A stretch of 64,000 nt of DNA from Amorphophallus konjac (lineage: Eukaryota; Streptophyta; Magnoliopsida; Alismatales; Araceae), in contig CM040125.1 in the NCBI GenBank assembly GCA_022559845.1, positions 204,020,102 to 204,084,101 on the forward strand, given 5' to 3'. Shown here in pieces: positions 23,429-35,233 of the stretch (its first letter is position 1; each line of letters opens with the position of its first letter). The translations under genes and the position numbers were made by a program. The notes below the pieces were generated by a model. The model was given only the letters and a program-made list of their open reading frames with translations. It had not been told where the DNA came from and did not search any database.

Positions 23429-25284
23429 TGTCACGTCCCGAGATATATGTACAATGAAAGATATTCAGGAATGTGGACAGTCGACAATACGCCTCAAGCG
23501 AGCAATATAATCAGAGCGCTAAACATTCACACACATAAGAGTGAACACAAGGTAATATACTCAAAAATCAATCTTTATCGAATAATAATGAGTAAGGTTT
23601 ACAAGGACGCTTGACTTCATGACATAACGATGCACTAGACTCAATAAAAGAAAAATTACATAATCGACTCATCATACTAGCATTCTAGGTCTTCCGTATT
23701 CTTCATTCGCTCTCGCCCTCGGACCCGTCATTCGAGTAGTCGGAATCCTATCCACTAGAGTTTCCTGAAAAGATTGAAAAAGTAGGGAATGCGCACACTT
23801 GCCTAGTAGGTATCTTCGTATCAACATGAAGGCAAGTTTAAGTAATTAACAATTTAGCTCTAGAAGATAAGATAAATGAAATACGATAAAACGTGTGAAT
23901 AAACCAAAATAACCATAAGCACAAGAATATGTATAGAGATATGAACGCTTGTGTAGAATGAGAGCATGATCAAGCAAGAATATAAAGTGATCTTTCATGT
24001 AACGAGAATGTATTTGCATGTAACGAGAATGTACTTTCATAATCATAAAGGCTATGCACTAGAAAGTCATGTAACAAGACTGTAATAATTTCATAATGAG
24101 CCTCGTGGTTTTCACCCGTTTATAAAAAAAATACTCTCGGCACAATGCGACGCCAATGTTCATCATACCCCATTGTTTACAGCATATTTTCGGCTATCTG
24201 TCGAGGGGGCTAGTGTCGAGCCCTTGGACACTTTCCATGCCCACTCTTACATCTTCAAGTTATAAATCAAGCTACTAGCTTCGACGAGTATAACAATATA
24301 GTTCGGCAAGTAGAATAAAGTTCAAATTTTTGACTGAAAGATGATGCTAGCTCCTGCGGGTAGTACGTGGAACCAGTAATTTCCTGGCCTTCTAACTCCT
24401 TAACCGCTTGACCTTAATTCATGAGAATTGGAGGGTAGGTAGAAGATATAAAAGAGAACAATTTGTTCTAAAGACTCAATGTGAAATTACCTATGCTAGG
24501 GCTTCTAAACTTCGGATCTTTCTCAGACAGACACGCTGGTTCCTGTGCGCCTTGCAGAGGAACAACAACTTGCGAACGTTCTATCTCCTTGGATGCTGGG
24601 TCTCCTAGTATGAAATTTGATAGTGGGTTAGATAATGCTAATGGGAACATAAAGTTTTCAAGGACTAACATAAAATACTTTCATCTTGTCATCGAACCAG
24701 GTGAGCCAAGACGAGAGTTCGTGCAGGTCGATCCTGGACCCTATTTATAGTGTTTGGCTAGGGTTTAGGGGTTAGATCGATTAGAAGTCCTAATTTGGAG
24801 TATGATCGATCCCCAAGAGTCCTAGACTAAGTTTCCATGCCAGATGGCATCGAATCATGTGGATTGGGATGCCAAAAATCCCATTTTTCTACGCCTCATC
24901 AACTCTCGCTCACGGAACCCAGTAGCGGTTAGGTTGCAACCGCCTCTGTGAGAACGCGGTTGCGCGATAAACCACGTTCTTGCGGTAAAATCTGAAATTT
25001 TAGATTTTCTAATTATCTCTTATTTATCCCTTTAATTAGCCTATTTATCTAATTTTAAATCCGTAAATAGCCCAAATTACGTTTCTAGTAATGGACTTGG
25101 GCCAAAAAGCTTTAGGGTTGGATTCTTGGGCCTATTTAAATTGGGCTTAGCCCTTTGGTCAATATAGGGCCTTTAAATTGATTGAATTAACCCATAATTC
25201 ATTTAATTATCCCATTAAGCCTTCTAAATGTTTAGTTATTTTATTTATACTCCAAAAAATTCCTTGAAAATTCTTGGACGTTAC
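23429..25284 (-). repeat. 3' LTR of the chromovirus, internally deleted
   Basis: On the minus strand it ends ...CGTGACA at 23429 and begins near 25284 after GTGGGTGGAGGG. The expected TGTAAC start appears as GGTAAC. It matches the 5' LTR pieces, but its sequence jumps at about 24335 from the part matching 43330 to the part matching 52795, so about 1.4 kb is missing. TATAAATA lies at 24749-24742. Confidence 0.88.
24742..24749 (-). promoter_or_regulatory. TATA box of chromovirus 3' LTR
   Basis: Minus strand TATAAATAGGG. It is conserved at the equivalent place in the plus-strand family member (44365-44372 and 49125-49132), while the 5' LTR of this element has a degraded version near 53206-53215. 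Confidence 0.6.
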
Positions 25285-26530
25285 CCTCCACCCACTTAAG
25301 AAGAATTTGGTCCTCAAAGTCATTGCATGGGTTTTGTGGGGAGTATACTTACAATCAAACAATTTCGGGAATCCCTTGCGCATAGCTTCTTCAATTTTCC
25401 ATGTCGCCTCTTGATCAATGCTTATATTCCATTGGACTTTTACTATGGGATGGTTTTGTTCTGAAGTTGACGTACTTCACGATCGATTATTCTGATGGGA
25501 TTTTGCTCGTACGTCATATCCTTTTGAGTTACTACGTCGTCATGACTTATAACATGGAAAGGGTCATAGTCGTACCTCTTGAGCATAGAAACATGAAATA
25601 CGTCATGAACTCTAGCTAATTGAGGGGGCAAAGTAATCTGATATGCGACCTTGCCAACCCTTTCAAGAATTTCAAAAGGGCCGATAAATCTTGGAGTGAG
25701 CTTGCCTTTAATGCTGAACCTTCGAATACCTCGACCTGGAGAAACCTTGAGAAACACATGGTCTGTCTCCCACTTGGAATTCTAGATCTCGCCTTCTATT
25801 GTCAGCATATGATTTTTGCCTCTCTTGAGCAATGTGGAGTCTCTCTCGAATAAGCTTCACCTTCTCGATAGTATCTTTGATAATTTCAGGGCCTAGAAGT
25901 TATCTTTCCCCAAATTCATTCCAACATATAGGTGAGTGTCAGCTTCTTCCATATAATACCTCGAATGGTGCCATTTGAATGCTAACTTGATAGCTATTGT
26001 TGTAGGCAAATTCTACTAGAGGTAAATGATCATGCCAACTCCCACCAAAATCAATAACACATGTCCTGCGCATATCTTCTACCACCTGATTTGTTCTCTC
26101 AGTTTATCCATCTATTTGTGGGTGAAAAGCAGTGCTAAAATTGAGTCAGGTCCCTAATGAATGTTCTAGACCCTTCCAGAATTATGATGTGAATCGAGGG
26201 TCTAGATCAGAAATAATAGTGACAGGGACTCCATGTAGTTTGACTATTTCCCTCATATATAATGCTGCTAATATATCCACTGACCATCGACTTTTGATGT
26301 GTAGGAAGTGTGCAGAATTTGTCAATCAGTCTATGATCACCCATATGCCATCATGTCCACCTCGTCTTTGACAGACCCATGATGAAATCCATACCTATGC
26401 TCTCCCATTTCCACTCGGGAATTTCCAAGGGATGCAATCTTGCAACGGACTTTTGATGTTCTACCTTGACTTGTTGACAAGTGAGGTAGCGAGATAGAAA
26501 GTCCGCTACTTCTCTCTTTATGTTGGGCCA
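25285..26530 (-). pseudogene. Chromovirus integrase C-terminus and chromodomain
   Basis: The open block 25757-25443 has the integrase C-terminal features GKLTPRFIGPFEI and HDVFHVSMLKRY, and continues through a stop into a chromodomain-like stretch (VQWN...EATWKIEEAMRKGFP, about 25440-25350). Upstream, to 26530, the integrase core is readable only in pieces broken by stops and frameshifts, with WESIGMDFI near 26400. A C-terminal chromodomain defines chromoviruses and is thought to direct insertion into heterochromatin. This copy cannot make an integrase. Confidence 0.8.
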
Positions 26531-27472
26531 CTAGAAATTTCTCTTTAAATCTTGGTACATTTTGGTAGCACCAGGGTGAATAGCATATTTTGCCTTATGA
26601 GCTTCTTCCATCATCAACTTCTTAGTGTCGGCATGATCCGGCACACAGATCCGATCTTTGAATAATAGTCTTCCATCGGTCGAAACAAAAAATTCCGGCC
26701 GTTGTTCAACATTAGCTTTGATTTCTACCAACATAGGGTCATTTTCTTGTAATTTGACTAGGTCTTCTATTAGTGTAGGTTGTGACCGGATATTAGCGAT
26801 AATACCTCTTTCTTCTACTGCATCAACATCTAGACTCAATTGTGAAAAATCTTCTATAAGATAGGTCATACCTTTCCTGAGGCTTGCTAGAGTTGCCATT
26901 GGTCTCCTGCTGAGAGCATCTGCTACAACATTTACTTTGCCTGGGTGATATTAGATGGAAAAGTCGAAGTCTTTGAGATACTCCAACCATCTTTGTTGCC
27001 TCATATTAAATTCCTTTTAGGTGAAGAGATATTGCAGACTTTTGTGGTCCGAAAATATAGTGAACTTCTCCCTATAAAGATAATGTCGTCATATTTTCAA
27101 GGCGAATATAACAGCAGCCAATTCCAGATCATGCACGGGGTAGTTTTCTTCATGACACTTCAATTGCCTCGAGGCATAATAGATCACCTTACCATGTTTC
27201 ATAAGGATGCAACCAAGGCCAATGCCAGATACATCCGTGTAGACTTCAAATCCACCACCTTTGACAGGTAGTGCCAATATAGGGGCGGTTGTGTGATGTT
27301 CTTTAAGAGTTAGGAAACTCTCTTCGCAGTCCTTCGACCATACAAATGGGTTCTCCTTTCTTGTAAGCCTAGTCAAAGGAACAACGATCATGGAGAAAAC
27401 TTTGATGAAACGCCTATAATAACCAGCTAGACCGATAAAACTTCTGACGTCAGATACGGTCATCGTTCGGCT
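26531..27472 (-). pseudogene. Chromovirus RNase H and integrase N-terminus
   Basis: The block 27463-27089 contains the end of the RT connection ([13 protein letters not shown]) and the start of RNase H ([30 protein letters not shown]). The canonical second residue of the TDASG motif is changed to TDVSG. After several stops, 26899-26531 carries the start of the integrase zinc domain (EAHKAKYAIHPGATKMYQDLK). Stops at about 27088, 27034 and 26530 break the frame. Confidence 0.85.
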
Positions 27473-28072
27473 CTAGTTTTTGACTGCTTCTACTTTAGAA
27501 GGATCCACAGTGATACCTTCTTTTGAAATAATATGACCAAGGAAAGAGACCTCCTTTAGCCAGAACTCGCACTTGCTAAGTTTCGCGTAGAGTTGATGTT
27601 CTCTTAGTGTTTGCAAAGCTATTCTTAGGTGCTCTTCGTGCTCTTCCTTGGTCTTGGAATAGATTAGGATATCATCATTGAAGACGACCACAAATTATTC
27701 GAGATAAGGCCTGAAGACATTATTCATAAGTTACACAAATGCTGCAGGGGCATTGGTTAACCCGAACGGCATTACCACGAACTCATAGTGTCCATATCAA
27801 CTCCGAAAAGTAGTTTTGTAAATATCTTCATCCTTAATCCTGAGTTGAAGGTAACTAGACATGACGTCTATCTTGGAGAAATATTCCGCACCAGAGATCT
27901 GTTCGAACAGCTCATCGATACACGGCAGTGGATATTTGTTTTTGATAGTGAGTTGATTTAACTATCGGTAATCAATGCATAACCTGGGGGATCCGTCCTT
28001 CTTCCTGACGAATAAAATCAGAGCACCCCAAGGGGATGTGCTGGGTCGAATGAAACCCTTGTCCAATAACTC
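27473..28072 (-). pseudogene. Chromovirus reverse transcriptase core
   Basis: Order matches gypsy [14 protein letters not shown] and CIDYR (about 28040-27970), a FSKID segment (about 27870), MPFGLTNAPAAF (about 27770-27735), and [11 protein letters not shown] at about 27690-27660. The usual form is FIDDILVYS, so the catalytic DD is kept. At least five in-frame stops interrupt it. The thumb continues as [18 protein letters not shown]. Confidence 0.85.
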
Positions 28073-28735
28073 CTAAAGTTGCTTCTTCAATTCTTTGAGT
28101 TCCATAGGGGACATCCTATTGGGAGCTATTGAAACATGTGTTGCTCCAGAAATGAGTTCAATAGAAAAGTTTACTTCCCTTTCGGGTGGTAGACCGGGTA
28201 AGTCAGATGGAAAGACATCGGGGAACTCATTGACAATAGGGATTTCTTCAAGGATGATTTCCTTGGACTCGGTAATGATCACGGAAGCAAGGAATGCTTC
28301 ACAACCTTGTGAGACGAGTTTACAAGCGTGAAGAGAAGAAATAATAATAGGATACTTCCTATACTTGATGCCAAGGAAAGAGAATCTTAGAAGATCTGGT
28401 TTATGGAAAGAAATTCTCCTATTTCGACAATTGATATTAGCATAGTGGTCACATAACCAATCTACACCTAGGATAGCATCGTAGCCTTCCATGTCAAGGC
28501 ATACGAGATTTGCGGGAAGATTATGACCTTCTATTGTTACCTCACTATTTGGGTAGTGGGTTGTAAGTTTAGTTCCGGGACCTAAAGGTGTTGTGATAGC
28601 TCGGTCCGAAGGTAGAGGAACATGTGAAACTGGCATAGTTGTTGTAAAAGCAGTGGATATAAAGGAATGAGAAGCACCAATATCAAATAGTACAAAAGTA
28701 GGATGGGAATAAATTTGAATGGTACCTTCCATCAA
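28073..28735 (-). pseudogene. Chromovirus protease and RT N-terminus
   Basis: A 220-codon open frame with LFDIGASHSFIS at residues 16-27, where chromovirus proteases have DTGASHSFI. The catalytic aspartate is present but the adjacent threonine has become isoleucine. GYDAILGVDWL follows at about residues 83-93, and the RT N-terminus FPDVFPSDLPGLPPEREV at about residues 167-184. It ends at a stop just before the RT fingers. Confidence 0.85.
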
Positions 28736-29737
28736 CCCATCATCGTTCGGTGCTTCTTCGTCTAGAACGGCATTAAGATGAGCCTGCTATCTACGTCCGC
28801 CATTAGAAGTTTGTTCTTTTATAAGGGGGCAATCTGACATGCGGTGCCCCTAGCTTTCACAACGCAAGCAAGCGCCAAGACGCTTCCAGCACTCTACGAT
28901 CGAGTGACCGAATTTCTCACAGAATATGCAAGCCGTCATGACTTGCTTTTCCACTTTCTTGATCTTCTTGTTCTTGCCGTTCCCGTTGCTATTACGGAAC
29001 CGCTTCTTGTTGTCATGGGATTTGTAAGTACCTGTTATGCTGAACTTCTCTTCCTTTCATCCTTGCTTGTCAAACCTCCGGCTTGACTCCTCGCTTTTAC
29101 CTTTGAATTTCTTGACCTTTTCTAAGGTCCTTTCACATAGATGTGCCCGTTGGACCATCTCCATATATGTATGGATATTTTGAGGTCCAAGTTGAGTAAT
29201 GAAAATCAGCCTGAGGCCGTCCATGAATCGGTTAGCCTTTAATAGGTCGGTACTAACCAGATGAGGAGCATAAGGAGCCAGACGGGAGAATTCGAGTTCG
29301 TACTCTGCTACGGACGTCATTCCTTGCCTTAAGGAGGCAAACTCCACAGCTTTCCTCTCCTTGACATGTTCGGAGAAATATTTTGCTCGGAAGAGTCCAA
29401 GAAACTCCTCCCATGTAAGTTGTGTGTTTTGAAGATGTGCAGAAGTGGCCTTCCACCAAGTACGCACATATTTGTTTAATTGGAATGTAGCGAGATGGAC
29501 CTTCTCTTGGTCGGAGCATTGCATAACGTCAAATATCATGTTCACCTCATCGATCCAATTTTCAACTTCATCGGGGTTGGAGGATCCAGAAAACCGCAAA
29601 GGGTTCATACAATGGAAGTTTCTATGCAGATCACCCGCACCAGCCCTTGCGCCAGCTTGGGCCACTGTTCAGAGGGCTTGGGTAAGACCCGCAACAGTCT
29701 GTTGCATCACTTCCCAATTAGCACGGTTCGCGGTCAT
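28736..29737 (-). pseudogene. Chromovirus gag with two zinc knuckles
   Basis: ATG at 29737 starts a gag that meets a TGA near 29670. The main open block 29665-29057 has the gag core: PDEVENWIDEVNMIFDVM, KYVRTWWKA, FRAKYFSEHVKERKA, SVAEYELEFSRLAPYAP. In another frame at about 28935-28836 lie two CX2CX4HX4C knuckles, CIFCEKFGHSIVEC and a second with an internal stop. The plus-strand relative at 47379-48354 has the same order. Confidence 0.88.
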
Positions 29738-29952
29738 TGTAAGAATAAGGTGCCTGAGAAAATAAACACTTAGTTATTTCCATGAAATTTAGGAAGGTTT
29801 ACCTAAAGATATATTTATAAATAACTATCTCACCCCGGGCTCTACCCAGTCTCACATGGGTTCGAAAATTTCTTTTCTAGTTCATAGGTGTGGGTCCTTA
29901 ACCTTGGACTTAACCTATGACCAGACATTTTCCTAGGACTTACTTATGCGTA

Positions 29953-29965
29953 GGCTCTGATACCA
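29953..29965 (-). other. Primer-binding site of the chromovirus
   Basis: Minus strand TGGTATCAGAGCC, the initiator tRNA-Met type. It lies seven bases inside the 5' LTR end at 29973, as in the plus-strand family member. Confidence 0.9.
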
Positions 29966-29972
29966 ACTTAAC

Positions 29973-30759
29973 GGTCACGCCCCGAGATATATGTACATCA
30001 GAAGATATTTGGAAACGTGGATAGTCGACAATACGTCTCAAGCGAGCAATATAATCAGAGTGCTAAACATTTACACACATAAGAGTGAACACAAGATAAT
30101 ATACTCAAAAATCAATCTTTATTGAATAATAATGAGTAAGGTTTACAAGGACACTTGACTTCCTGACATAACGACGCACTAGACTCAATAAAAGAAAAAT
30201 TACATAATCGACTAATGATACTAGCATTATAGGTCTTCCCTATTCTTCATTCGCTCTCGCCCTTGGACCCATCATTCGAGTAGTCGGAATCCGATCCACT
30301 AGAGTTTCTTGAAAAGATTGAAAAAGTAGAAAATGAGCACACTTGCCTAGTAGGTATCTTCGTATCAACATGAAGGCAAGTTTAAGTAATTAACAATTTA
30401 ACTCTAGAAGGTAAGATAAATAAAATATGATAAAATATGCGAATAAACCAAAATAACCATAAGCGCAAGAATATGTATAGAGATATGAACACTCATGTAG
30501 AATGAGAGCCGGATTAAGCAAGAATATAAAGTGGCCTTTCATGTAACGAGAATGTATTTGCATGTAACGAGAATGTACTTTTCATAACCATAAAGGCTAT
30601 GCACTAGAAAGTCATGTAACAAGAATGTAATAATTTCATAATGAGCCTCGTGGTTTTCACCCATTTATAAAAAAAGTACACTCGGCACAATGCGATGCTA
30701 GTGTTCATCATACCCCATGGTTTACAGCATGTTTCCGGCTATCTGTTGAGGGGGCTAGT
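29973..30759 (-). repeat. Chromovirus 5' LTR, first piece
   Basis: It matches 23429-24214 of the 3' LTR closely (both start with TCACG..CCCGAGATATATG). It is cut at CTAGT (30755-30759) by the 12.5-kb insertion and resumes at 43235. Confidence 0.9.
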
Positions 30760-32294
30760 TGATGGCGGGAAAATGCACGTCGTTATTATGTCCCGCTACC
30801 AAATTTAAATATCCGGCCCACAAATTAAATAGAATAGTTAAGTAGTGAGACCGAGTCGAATCCACATGGAAGTTTAGATTTGAGAGTTGAAAACCTTGGA
30901 TTTTTGAGATTGAAAATCGTGAGAGTTGGATTGAAAACTTGATTTTGAATTTGAGAAATTAAAATTAAACAAAGTGAAGGAATGATGAAAACTCGGGCTT
31001 AAAAAATAATGAGACAAGTGAAAGTAAAATGATAGAATTAACACAATCGCCAAACTTTGAACCAGAGAAAATAAACATAATAAGATGAACCAACGAAATA
31101 AACAAGAATAACAACAATATCGATTCTACTCAATTTAAAAGACAAGATTAAATTGTGAACACAAGAAATTTAAAAGAACAATAATAGTGAAAGAAATTGT
31201 TGCCTGAAGGGGGCCTCCTGCCCCTCTCTCCTTGCTTCTTCAAAAATACTAAATGAACTCAACAAAACTCTCACAAGACCTAACAACAACAATAAAGAAA
31301 CCCAAAATGCATTCTAAAGCTATTCCATCCTAAACCATTCCCAACCCCTCCTTTTATAGGCCCTAAACTATCCCCTTTCTCTCTCTTTTCTTTACTCTTT
31401 CTTCTCTCTACCGTCTGCTCTCTGTGTGAACCACTTGGCCTCCAATGTGAAGGGGTCGCTTGGTTGACCTGCCGCTTGAAGCCTCTGCCGTGTGTTTGCC
31501 ACGTGAGAAGGGTGCACCAGCCAGCCAACGTCAACCGCTCGTGTGAAGAGGCTAGTCTTCACGCCCGCTTGCCACTGCCTGCAGAACCGCCTAGCCACGT
31601 CGCTCACAGTGCCTCTTTGCCCGTTGACCAGCTAGCTGCCTTGGCAGCTCCCACTCGCGTGAGAAACATGCTGAAGCCTTGGTTGTCTACAGCGCGTTGA
31701 CCCGCGTGAAGGGGCCGCGAGAGCGTGAAAGAATGCGGCTTGGCCGCGTTAAGAAGCCTCTCCTGCTTCATTGTCGACCATGCATGCGAATGGGCCCATT
31801 TGGCCTTCATGCATAGTCGCCTGTGCCCATCTGCAAAAGCGGCTTAGCCTTGTTTCCTTTGGCCTTGTCGACCCGCCTTGGCAGCACCTGCATATACATA
31901 AATATATATTATATGTATATATAATGAATTTATATATTGTGTATATATTATATGAAGGAGGCGGCGATATACTATATATTATTAATATATATATCATAAT
32001 ATCTATATAGGTGTTAATGCTTTGTTTATTTATTTTTTTATTTCTTTTTATTTCTTTTTCTTCTCATGCTTCATGATATTAAACATTATCAAAATATAAT
32101 TGCGCAGACTTGTGGAGTTCTTACCGAGTGTCTGCAAAATAGCATATTTATTGATCAAATTATAATTAATTTCATCAAACTAAGTATTTTGATCGAAAAT
32201 TGATATTAAGTGTGATAAGTGCATAATTATTAACATTAAAGCTCATAAAAAGTGTGTATATCATAAATTAACTCCTACAAATACACACTTATCA
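30760..32294 (-). repeat. 3' LTR of outer non-autonomous element
   Basis: 1535 bp; on the minus strand TGATAAGTGTG (32294) to CCCGCCATCA (30760), with TGAT/ATCA terminal repeats. TATAAAAGG lies at 31358-31352. An AT-rich (TA)n-like block lies at about 31890-32010. Confidence 0.93.
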
Positions 32295-33818
32295 CACCTA
32301 CCAACTTACTCATTGCTAGTCCCTTAACAATGCAAACAATTGCAAAGTTTAGGACCAACAAGAGTTTATAAAGTTCATACATTCATATCAAGTTCTTCCT
32401 TCATAGAATTAACTCAAGATTAGGAATTTGGAAGCATTAACGCACACTAGCCTTAAATTTGGAAATTAAGGTACATGATCAAAAATTCCAATCAAAATTC
32501 AGTAGCACTTGTGTATGTGAAATGCTAAGTACACAGCGAAGATAATTGCATCCCCCATTTGCTATTCTAAAGAAGTGCATTTCAATCATGCACTTCTTAA
32601 TCAGAGCATTAAGAATACTGGCTTTTTGTCTGTCTTATTGTTTCGTCCCTTAGGGATCTTTTTATTTTTCTACACTCATGATGCTGCACTACCCTTCACT
32701 GTTTAACACGAACCTCGACTTTTTCCTTAGGAGAAGCAGGCCCAATTTCGTAGATCAAGATTCCCTTTTTCTTTTGACGCGAACCTCAACACGTCTTAGG
32801 TGAAGTAGGCCCGGTTACTCAGATTCGGGGCATTTTTTATGGTGCATTTTTTTTAATATTATTTATTTTTTAATTGTGCTGTTGCACTAATTTTGATAGA
32901 TAACTTGATAGAAAGCTTATAAAGATCTCTTCTTCCTGAAGTGTAAAATATCAGGCAACATACCCAAAATAGCAGAAGGCTTGTCCTACTTATTTCATTA
33001 GCGTGAAAAGTGATTTTTATTTTTTTAAAATGCACATGAACTTTAAAGAGATTCTTAAATCAGTTTTCCATGGCTAGATTAAATAAATGTTCCACCATCC
33101 TTATCTCAGTCTTTTATATTCTAGAATTACTTTCAATTGAAGCATGAATCATGAAACTCAAAATAGGCTTTATTTTTGTTGTGATTTTTTTTTGAAAAAA
33201 ATGAGGTTGTATATGAATTATGAATGCAACATGTGCAATGACATGATTTCCATCCCCCCAACTTAAATGATATTGTCTTCAATGGCATGAACAATATGAA
33301 ATAATAGAACAATGTAGACATGAAATTTGTGTAGGAACGGGACAACTTGACCGAAGTGAACGTCGACGGGCATCCTTGTTAGAATGAAAGGCGGTACTCA
33401 GCTTTGAAAATCTGGGCAACAATGCAAACAATCATCTCTCCCCCCCCCCCCCCACTTATCCTTTATTCACACCTGTAAAATAAAAACAAAACCACAATAA
33501 AAACTTGGGTTACCTCCCAAGAAGCCATTTATTATCACACGAAAATTAGTAAAACTTTGGGTTGCCTCCCAAAAAGCGCTACGTTTAATGTCTTCAGTCA
33601 GACGTAATGTAGCTCAATAACCAACGTATAGCATTCATAATGAGCCACCAAGTGATCTTATCCTCCGATAAATTCCAGCCCTTATACCATTGGAGGAAAA
33701 GATGATATGCATGTGCATGTGGGCTAGATGCATGCCAAGGTGGGTCTAGTAATTTGGATGGATCCCCTCGATCAGAGAATAATAGAGGAATTATCATATC
33801 TTCAATTATAAAATATTC
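32295..33818 (-). other. Internal 3' region of outer element, non-coding
   Basis: I see no gene here. It holds a weak purine tract (AAGTTGGTAGGTG on the minus strand) at 32295-32307, an imperfect direct repeat (CGAACCTCRAC...TAGG..AAG.AGGCCC) at about 32708-32760 and 32780-32830, and a C14-like homopolymer at about 33439-33452. Two copies of a palindromic TTGGGAGGYAACCCAA motif lie at about 33505-33525 and 33560-33580. Confidence 0.6.
33437..33453. repeat. Poly-C run
   Basis: A run of about 15 C residues, likely length-variable and error-prone in sequencing. Confidence 0.8.
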
Positions 33819-34691
33819 CTATGTATTTTTAAGGTCTTTATAAGTATTAAACACATCAATGCGGACCTTAACTGCCCATAGCTTTTCTTCTTCATCCTCA
33901 CTCTTAGGAGTGACTTGCGTATCATTTAAGTGAGAGAGGATGAGAGTGGTATGAATATTTGGGGAGCCCACCGCATGGCCAGGGTCATTGAGATAAGGAG
34001 GATTAGGAATGAAATAAGTTGGCTCCTTAACACAAGGATGATCATGAAGCTCAAGTGGAATCGACCGATCGACTAGTTGCATGATATTCGGGATGATTGT
34101 GGATTCATTAAGGTCAGGGATGGGTAAATGATCCACATCCTCCCCAAAATCAGGAGATGCCCAATCAGAGTAAATTTTAAGTGGAGCACCCGGTTCCTCA
34201 AGTACCAAAGAAGAATGGCTTATGGCCACATTCAATTCTCTCTCCACACTCACATTTTCTTCGTCATTCACTTGGAAGGAGGATTCATCAAATTCAGGAA
34301 GGAAAAGTAATGGAATTTGATTATTGACGGGCAAATCATCTTCCTCTACTTCTCCCCCTGACTCAAGATCATCATAATCCTCCTCACAAATGGAGTTGGG
34401 TTTAGGCATCTTAGACTGCTCTTCACTTAAGTCCTCCTCATAAGACTCCTTCATGATCCTCTCAAGATCAAAAGTGTTATGAGTGTTAGATTGGAGAATT
34501 ATGGATTGATCATATGGACTTTGAGTGTTATCAAATCTAGGAAGTTGTTCCTCAAGACTTGTAGTGGAGTTACTAGACATTTGGTCCACTTCCGTTTCTA
34601 TGATGTTGTTAGTAACCCTACTCAATTGGGCCTCAAAGTTTTGCAGTTGTTCCTGGAAGGCTTGTTGTTGAGTCTGGAAGAGCTGTTTCAA
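33819..34691 (-). CDS. Open frame of outer non-autonomous element, unknown protein
   Basis: A 290-codon frame. Residues 1-30 are glutamine-rich and look like a short coiled coil (QQQAFQEQLQNFEAQLSR). The rest is strongly acidic with many D, E, S and P residues and no cysteines or histidines arranged as a zinc knuckle. I do not recognise a domain. In position it is the 3' part of the element's coding region, after the gag-like blocks at 41286-41094 and 35233-34790, so it may be the remainder of one long protein. Non-autonomous elements of this kind sometimes encode only a gag-like protein; that function is inference. Confidence 0.5.
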   Translation of the reverse strand: MKQLFQTQQQAFQEQLQNFEAQLSRVTNNIIETEVDQMSSNSTTSLEEQLPRFDNTQSPYDQSIILQSNTHNTFDLERIMKESYEEDLSEEQSKMPKPNSICEEDYDDLESGGEVEEDDLPVNNQIPLLFLPEFDESSFQVNDEENVSVERELNVAISHSSLVLEEPGAPLKIYSDWASPDFGEDVDHLPIPDLNESTIIPNIMQLVDRSIPLELHDHPCVKEPTYFIPNPPYLNDPGHAVGSPNIHTTLILSHLNDTQVTPKSEDEEEKLWAVKVRIDVFNTYKDLKNT

Positions 34692-35233
34692 TTGTCAAAC
34701 ATCTCCTCTTTATTCAAATATGTGTATAGAGGAGATAGATAAGTGAGCTGAGAATCAGACTATGATGGATAATAATTTGGAGGGCACTCAGTCTGGAATG
34801 AGGTGGTGGAGAGTGTATGGGTTGTCCTCCATAATAGGGTTGATCGTAGGAATCATTAGGATATGGAGCCCAATTTGAAAAATCTTATTCTTGAGGACTT
34901 TGGCCTTGATCATGATAAGACTTCCAAGAAGAATCATATTGATCTCTCCAACCAGAATTAAAGGTATGTGGACATGAGTCATAATAAGGTGTGGAGAGCT
35001 CTTGAGACATTTAGGTTTGTCTTGCTTGGTCCATCCAAGAGATATTTGGGTGATCTTCCCAGCTAGAGTTATAAGTATCGGAAGGTGATTCATAATCGAG
35101 CTGAAAAAACCGTTGATCATATTGGGCTTGCTCCGGGATGAAAGGTAGATCATGGCCCCCTTGAAAGAACTGAGTAGTTTGAGCGTTGTCTTGGGTAAAT
35201 GATGGAAACTGGGCCATCATAGGTGACGGGATC
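34692..35233 (-). pseudogene. Middle part of outer element's open frame, after nested insertion
   Basis: The frame resumes directly at the nested element's target site and reads to a TAA at 35013-35011, immediately followed in frame by ATG and further similar sequence to a stop near 34888. It is rich in Q, S, Y, W and D, with repeated YxSSWxD-like units (near 35060 and 34930). There is no known domain. The part upstream of the insertion is at 41094-41286 in the same frame. Confidence 0.6.
35229..35233. repeat. Target site duplication GGATC, left copy
   Basis: GGATC here and at 41094-41098 flank the nested 5860-bp element exactly. Confidence 0.93.

Noticed and set aside
31280..31997. Open frames of 60-84 codons at 31.3-32.0 kb and 42.2-42.95 kb
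   Set aside because: These are the paired LTRs of the outer element; the frames overlap on both strands and differ between copies.
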